DNA of 11,238 nt, from the NCBI GenBank assembly GCA_900557355.1, contig USSR01000167.1, positions 1 to 11,238 on the forward strand, given 5' to 3'. The position numbers and the translations under genes are program-made. Below the pieces are notes generated by a model. It did no database searches. It worked only from the letters and a program-made list of their open reading frames with translations, and had not been told where the DNA came from. Positions 8,476 to 11,238 of the stretch are shown piece by piece. Numbering within the stretch: the stretch's first letter is position 1; every line of letters begins with the position of its first letter. The DNA is from an uncultured Bacteroides sp. Its GTDB lineage: Bacteria; Bacteroidota; Bacteroidia; Bacteroidales; Bacteroidaceae.

Positions 8476-9015
8476 ATGAAAGTAGTAAAGAGTTTGATGT
8501 TTATCCTGTTTGTCCTTTGTGGTTTATCGGGCAAAGCGCAGGAAGTAGCTGCCGATAGCACCGGTTACATTGTAAGAGTAGGGGAGATGGCTCCCAACTT
8601 TACCATTACCCTGACAGATGGTAAGAAAGTTACCCTTTCCGAACTCCGTGGAAAAGTGGTGATGTTACAATTCACTGCCAGTTGGTGTGGCGTATGCCGC
8701 AAAGAAATGCCTTTTATAGAAAAGGATATCTGGTTGAAACACAAAGATAATTCTGCATTTGCCCTTATCGGTATAGACCGTGATGAACCGTTGGACAAAG
8801 TGATTGCATTCGGTAAGTCGACTGGCATTACTTATCCCTTGGGCTTAGATCCAGGTGCAGATATTTTTGCCAAATATGCGCTTCGCAATGCCGGAATTAC
8901 CCGCAATGTACTGATTGATAAAGACGGACGCATCGTAATGCTGACCCGCCTGTACAATGAGAAGGAATTTGCTGCATTAACGAAGAAGATTGACGAAATG
9001 CTGTTAAAGAAATAA
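8476..9015 (+). CDS. Secreted TlpA/ResA-like thioredoxin-fold protein
   Basis: The product has 179 residues. It starts with a Sec signal peptide (about 1-22, hydrophobic MFILFVLCGLSG, likely cleavage after AQ), so the mature domain acts in the periplasm. The thioredoxin fold is clear: VGEMAPNFTITLTDG, LRGKVVMLQFTASW, active site W70-C71-G72-V73-C74, and the closing segment VLIDKDGRIV. Members of the TlpA/ResA group reduce or exchange disulfides, for example in cytochrome c maturation or envelope protein repair. The position normally held by the conserved cis-proline (G-I-P-x-x in this family) is G140-I141-T142-R143 here. Threonine at that position is typical of peroxiredoxins and may alter substrate release. 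The ATG at 8476 is preferred to the overlapping TTG at 8473. It lies 24 bases after the permease stop and ends at a convergent hairpin. The exact partner is unknown. Confidence 0.88.
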   Translation: MKVVKSLMFILFVLCGLSGKAQEVAADSTGYIVRVGEMAPNFTITLTDGKKVTLSELRGKVVMLQFTASWCGVCRKEMPFIEKDIWLKHKDNSAFALIGIDRDEPLDKVIAFGKSTGITYPLGLDPGADIFAKYALRNAGITRNVLIDKDGRIVMLTRLYNEKEFAALTKKIDEMLLKK

Positions 9016-9031
9016 TAACCAGAAAGTCCGG

Positions 9032-9054
9032 GTTGACCTTATTTTAAGGTCAAC
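9032..9054. terminator. Perfect 10-bp inverted repeat between convergent genes
   Basis: GTTGACCTTA (9032-9041) and TAAGGTCAAC (9045-9054) are perfect reverse complements around a 3-base TTT loop. The repeat starts 16 bases after the thioredoxin stop and contains the TAA stop of the opposing methyltransferase gene (minus strand, 9039-9041). Its position suggests a shared transcription terminator, although neither strand has a strong T tract after the stem. Confidence 0.6.
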
Positions 9055-9770
9055 TTGGCTAAATAATTGTAGTGCTTTCCTTCTTTTATCAACTCCGCTT
9101 GGAAACCATTTTCGGCTGCATAAAGACTGAGTGTCTGGAAATCAATGTAAAGCCAGTCGAATGACTCTCCCAAGATATCCTTATATTGCATCTGGAAGTC
9201 TACTTCTCCATAATAGTCACCTGCCAGGTCGATCACAAAACTTCCGTCTTCTTCCTCAAACAGATAGCGCAGATCACTGGAATCCATAAAGATACAGCCA
9301 CCGGGTTGTAGCAATTGCTTCATCCTTTTGAAGAAGGCAGGCAGATTTTCCAGTTTGCCGATGATTCCCGAACCGTTCATCAACATTAATATCGTGTCGT
9401 ATGTCTCACGGAAATGCTCATCGAACAGATTGAGCAATGTGGCATGCCGTACGCCGCGTTGTTGCATAACTTCTACTGAAAGCGGCGAAATATCAATGGC
9501 ATGTACCTCTTTGCCTGCTTCCTGCAAGGCAAGGCTGTGGCAACCGCTTCCGGCTCCCACATCCAGAATCTTTCCCGTAGCCAGTTGCAGGGCGGTACGT
9601 TCCAGAAGAGGCATCTGCTTTTCCGTACGAAAAAGTTCCTTTACCGGAATTTCATCCTCATCGAACTGTGAGGAGAAAACCCGTAGCCGTTCGGCCTTGT
9701 GTCGTTTATAATAATCGGCAATAGCAGCACCCATCGGGTCTTTATCAGCAGTAAGCAGCGTAGTGTTCAT
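9039..9770 (-). CDS. Class I SAM-dependent methyltransferase
   Basis: This is a 243-residue cytoplasmic protein with a Rossmann-type methyltransferase core. Motif I is ILDVGAGSG (D70-V-G-A-G-S-G76), which binds S-adenosylmethionine. The acidic residue closing the second strand is D93 in AIDISP and would hold the ribose hydroxyls. A strand TILMLMNGSG (126-135) occupies the motif IV region, and the post-motif QPGGCIFMDSSD lies at 155-166. About 65 N-terminal residues precede the core (ADYYKRHKAERLRVFSSQFDED onward), and the C-terminal part (YYGEVDFQMQYKD onward) may shape the substrate site. The substrate cannot be told from sequence; small molecules are more likely than DNA because no NPPY or DPPY motif is present. 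The ATG at 9770 is chosen over a TTG three codons upstream because a perfect -7 element sits 26 bases before it. It is divergent from the small basic protein gene. Confidence 0.85.
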   Translation of the reverse strand: MNTTLLTADKDPMGAAIADYYKRHKAERLRVFSSQFDEDEIPVKELFRTEKQMPLLERTALQLATGKILDVGAGSGCHSLALQEAGKEVHAIDISPLSVEVMQQRGVRHATLLNLFDEHFRETYDTILMLMNGSGIIGKLENLPAFFKRMKQLLQPGGCIFMDSSDLRYLFEEEDGSFVIDLAGDYYGEVDFQMQYKDILGESFDWLYIDFQTLSLYAAENGFQAELIKEGKHYNYLAKLTLK

Positions 9771-9796
9771 TCTATTCAATCTCTAAAAGTTGTCCG

Positions 9797-9804
9797 CAAA
9801 GATA
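9797..9804 (-). promoter_or_regulatory. -7 promoter element for the methyltransferase gene
   Basis: Read on the minus strand this is TATCTTTG, an exact match to TAnnTTTG, placed 26 bases before the ATG at 9770. No good TTTG was found at the expected -33 spacing; a TTTC (minus strand of 9827-9830) is the nearest candidate. The leader would be only about 20 bases and lacks a Shine-Dalgarno site. Confidence 0.65.
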
Positions 9805-9835
9805 CGAAAAATGCAGTCTATTGGTAGAAAAAAAC

Positions 9836-9843
9836 TATCTTTG
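9836..9843 (+). promoter_or_regulatory. -7 promoter element for the small basic protein gene
   Basis: TATCTTTG is an exact match to TAnnTTTG on the plus strand, 38 bases before the ATG at 9882. It is the same octamer as the divergent element at 9797-9804. No clear -33 TTTG is present at 19-21 bases upstream. The AT-rich leader (TATAAATATATATAG) has no Shine-Dalgarno site. Confidence 0.65.
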
Positions 9844-9881
9844 TGTCGGCTTATAAATATATATAGTAATAGAAACCGAAT

Positions 9882-10064
9882 ATGAGTATAGAAGATGCAA
9901 TAATGGGCGGTATCGTCTTTAAAGGAAAGAAAGACAAGCCCAAGGAAGATGGAAAGGTAAAGACTAAAGCCAAGAAGAAATCGTATATTACCGGGAAACA
10001 TGGTTCCGGTGCTGCCAAGATGAAGGCGGATATACGGAAGAAAAGGGCGAATCGTCATAAATAG
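9882..10064 (+). CDS. Small lysine-rich hypothetical protein
   Basis: The product has 60 residues and I do not recognise the family. About one third of the residues are basic (roughly 17 Lys and 3 Arg). The N-terminus is short and slightly hydrophobic (MSIEDAIMGGIVF), followed by a charged stretch (KGKKDKPKEDGKVKTKAKKK) and the ending GKHGSG-AAKMKADIRKKRANRHK. There is no signal peptide or membrane helix, so it is probably cytoplasmic, and the composition suggests binding to RNA, DNA or the ribosome; this is inference. It looks like a real gene because a perfect -7 promoter element sits 38 bases before the ATG, the reading frame fills the space before the next repeat, and the codon choice resembles that of its neighbours. 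It is divergent from the methyltransferase gene and ends directly at the octamer repeat. Confidence 0.7.
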   Translation: MSIEDAIMGGIVFKGKKDKPKEDGKVKTKAKKKSYITGKHGSGAAKMKADIRKKRANRHK

Positions 10065-10160
10065 AAAGTGATAAGGTGATAGGGTGATAAAGTGATAAGA
10101 TGATAGGGGAATGTATGCTCATCACTTTATCACCCTATCACCTTATCACCCTATCATTTT
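10065..10160. repeat. Inverted pair of octanucleotide tandem arrays
   Basis: Left array: five 8-base units of consensus ARRGTGAT at 10065-10104 (AAAGTGAT, AAGGTGAT, AGGGTGAT, AAAGTGAT, AAGATGAT). Right array: five units in the opposite orientation at 10121-10160 (ATCACTTT, ATCACCCT, ATCACCTT, ATCACCCT, ATCATTTT). A 16-base non-repeat segment (10105-10120) separates them. The units differ only at the purine positions and in one G-to-A change. The whole non-coding gap between the small basic protein gene and the VOC gene consists of this structure. Slippage could change its copy number between strains. Confidence 0.9.
10068..10149. terminator. 29-bp perfect stem-loop between convergent genes
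   Basis: Bases 10068-10096 and 10121-10149 are exact reverse complements over 29 positions, leaving a 24-base loop (10097-10120). The pairing is offset by one repeat unit relative to the symmetric array ends. Since it lies between two converging genes, the simplest role is a bidirectional terminator or RNA 3'-end stabiliser. On the plus strand a short TTTT occurs at 10157-10160. Function is inferred from position only. Confidence 0.5.
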
Positions 10161-10165
10161 ATACT

Positions 10166-10543
10166 CTATTTTGCTGGAAGTACTTCTATCCAGTAATCGT
10201 CCGGATCATGGATGAAGTATAATCCCATAGCTGTATTTTCAAAGCATACCCAACCCATTTCTTTATGGTATTGGTGAATAGCCTCATAATCACCGGCAAC
10301 ACGGAAGCATAAATGGCTTTCGTTCTCTCCAAGTTCATAAGCTTGAGGATGATCTTTCAGACAAGTCAGTTCCAGAAGGAAACCTGTACTGTTGTCTGTC
10401 AGGTAAACCAGCGTGAAAGAGCCGTTCGAGGCTTCTTTGCGGTGATGTTCTTTCAATCCCAATGCTTTTTCATAGAAAGCAATACTACGTTCCAGATCGG
10501 TGACGTTGATATTAAAATGATCGAATTTAGCTTTTATTTCCAC
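10166..10543 (-). CDS. VOC family (glyoxalase I-like) metalloenzyme
   Basis: The product has 125 residues, the usual size of a single-domain glyoxalase I-like protein made of two beta-alpha-beta-beta-beta units. All four metal-ligand positions of the lactoylglutathione lyase layout are filled: H9 (FDHFNI), E58 (FLLELT), H77 (ESHLCF) and E120 (YWIEVLP). The DLERSIAFYEKALGL segment (16-30) is typical of the first unit, and HDPDDYWIEVLP of the last. Members isomerise thiol hemiacetals or act on related small molecules with a divalent metal. Bacteroides generally lack glutathione, so the natural substrate may differ. The start is GTG at 10543; an in-frame TAA lies four codons upstream and no ATG occurs before residue 95. 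The 19-base gap from the upstream gene contains TAATTAC twice and suggests co-transcription with it. Confidence 0.85.
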   Translation of the reverse strand: MEIKAKFDHFNINVTDLERSIAFYEKALGLKEHHRKEASNGSFTLVYLTDNSTGFLLELTCLKDHPQAYELGENESHLCFRVAGDYEAIHQYHKEMGWVCFENTAMGLYFIHDPDDYWIEVLPAK

Positions 10544-10562
10544 GTAATTAAGTAATTAGTTA

Positions 10563-11238
10563 TTATTTTACGAATGCCTTTAGAATTTCGCCTACATACA
10601 TGCGTGGCTGACCTTCCATAGGAGCCTGTGAAGGCATCTTCTTACATTCCAGAACAACTGAAGGTTCTGTCTGGTTTGCCGGATAGAAGCGAACGGTGTA
10701 AGTTTCAGCAGCTTCCATCTGTTCGTAAGGTTGATCAGGTGAAAGGAAACTGAAGATAACAGGCTTACCTGAGGATTTTCCCAATGAACCACCTGCATTA
10801 GCTGTCATCATGGTCATATTGAAAGCATCTGTACCAATTACAAGTACTAATTTGCCTGCACCCATTTGGATAGCATTTGTCGGCAGTTGATCCGGAGCTA
10901 CTTCTTTATAGCCGGGCATTGTACCAGAAGCAACAGGAGTGGCCGGAGTAAGCGGAGTAGCAGGTACAACGGTTGCTTTGGCTGTTTCAGCCGGGGTTTT
11001 CACTTCCACTTCAGCTTTAGGAGTAATCACTATCGGACCTGAGCTAACAGCACTCTTTTCCTCTTTCTTAGCTTCCGGTTGTTCTGTTTCGGCTGCTTTC
11101 TTGGCAGTACTTGCACTAAGGGCTTCTGCTGCTCCAAGAGCGAGGTCATCTACAAAATTGACTGTTTTTCTGCGCCATTTAGCAAGTCCGCGCACCAATT
11201 TGGTTTGAGCCTTATTCAGTGCATATTTGTCTACGATC
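10563..11238 (-). CDS. Unrecognised two-part protein, 5' end outside window
   Basis: 224 residues are visible. The frame is open to the right edge, so the true start lies outside; an internal TTG at 11198 is not a convincing start because coding continues upstream (VDKYALNKAQTKLVRGLAKW). Three parts are evident. First, a basic helical N-terminal segment (KLVRGLAKWRRKTVNFVDD, then an alanine-rich stretch). Second, a low-complexity linker of about 70 residues rich in Lys, Glu, Ala, Pro and Thr. Third, a beta-prone C-terminal domain of about 110 residues starting near MPGYKEVAPDQLP, including KLVLVIGTDAFNMTMM and TYTVRFYPANQ and ending MYVGEILKAFVK. No signal peptide or membrane helix is seen in the visible part. 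It lies 19 bases upstream of the VOC gene, probably in one transcript. I do not know its function. Confidence 0.75.
   Translation of the reverse strand, partial: IVDKYALNKAQTKLVRGLAKWRRKTVNFVDDLALGAAEALSASTAKKAAETEQPEAKKEEKSAVSSGPIVITPKAEVEVKTPAETAKATVVPATPLTPATPVASGTMPGYKEVAPDQLPTNAIQMGAGKLVLVIGTDAFNMTMMTANAGGSLGKSSGKPVIFSFLSPDQPYEQMEAAETYTVRFYPANQTEPSVVLECKKMPSQAPMEGQPRMYVGEILKAFVK

Noticed and set aside
9783..10058. Minus-strand open frame of 91 codons opposite the small basic protein
   Set aside because: Phe/Leu-rich translation is the reverse of Lys-rich codons (AAG/AAA read as CTT/TTT), it spans both promoter elements, and the plus-strand gene has the better start and promoter.
10065..10160. 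CRISPR-like array
   Set aside because: Units are 8 bases, directly abutting without spacers, and inverted halfway; this is a tandem and palindromic repeat, not CRISPR.
10544..10562. TAATTAC direct repeat as an operator or attachment site
   Set aside because: Two 7-base AT-rich copies in a 19-base gap are too little evidence; noted only in the VOC gene entry.

Overview
The window looks like a piece of a Bacteroides-type chromosome (Bacteroidota). This rests on AT-rich coding sequence, near absence of Shine-Dalgarno sites before start codons, perfect or near-perfect TAnnTTTG -7 promoter elements, and the protein families present. No tRNA, rRNA, insertion sequence, transposase or CRISPR array was recognised. 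Gene orientation alternates often, and all three convergent junctions carry a perfect inverted repeat.

Layout. Positions 1-233 hold no gene I can support; this is probably a degenerate or dispersed repeat cut by the window edge. A promoter and a small secreted protein (264-497, +) follow. About half the window (552-6392, -) is one giant gene. Its 1946-residue protein has an N-terminal Cys/His cluster, a transglutaminase-like (papain-fold) domain, DUF4011, a superfamily 1 helicase, a Vsr/MTES_1575-type endonuclease domain and DUF3320. It resembles the single-gene DUF4011-helicase-Vsr anti-phage proteins (Hhe type) and is the most interesting object here. Divergent from it are an SLC13/DASS-type permease with two RCK_C domains (6586-8451, +) and a periplasmic TlpA/ResA-like thioredoxin (8476-9015, +), 24 bases apart and probably one operon.

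The right part holds a SAM-dependent methyltransferase (9039-9770, -) and a tiny lysine-rich protein (9882-10064, +), divergently transcribed from a compact region with two perfect -7 elements. Next comes an unusual inverted pair of octanucleotide tandem arrays that can fold into a 29-bp perfect hairpin (10065-10160). The window closes with a VOC/glyoxalase-like enzyme (10166-10543, -), 19 bases downstream of an unrecognised two-part protein whose 5' end lies outside (10563-11238, -).

Functionally, the giant helicase-nuclease stands alone and is likely a self-contained defence or nucleic-acid surveillance protein. The other genes read as ordinary housekeeping or envelope functions. No neighbour gives the helicase a partner, except possibly the small convergent secreted protein, and nothing shows they act together.
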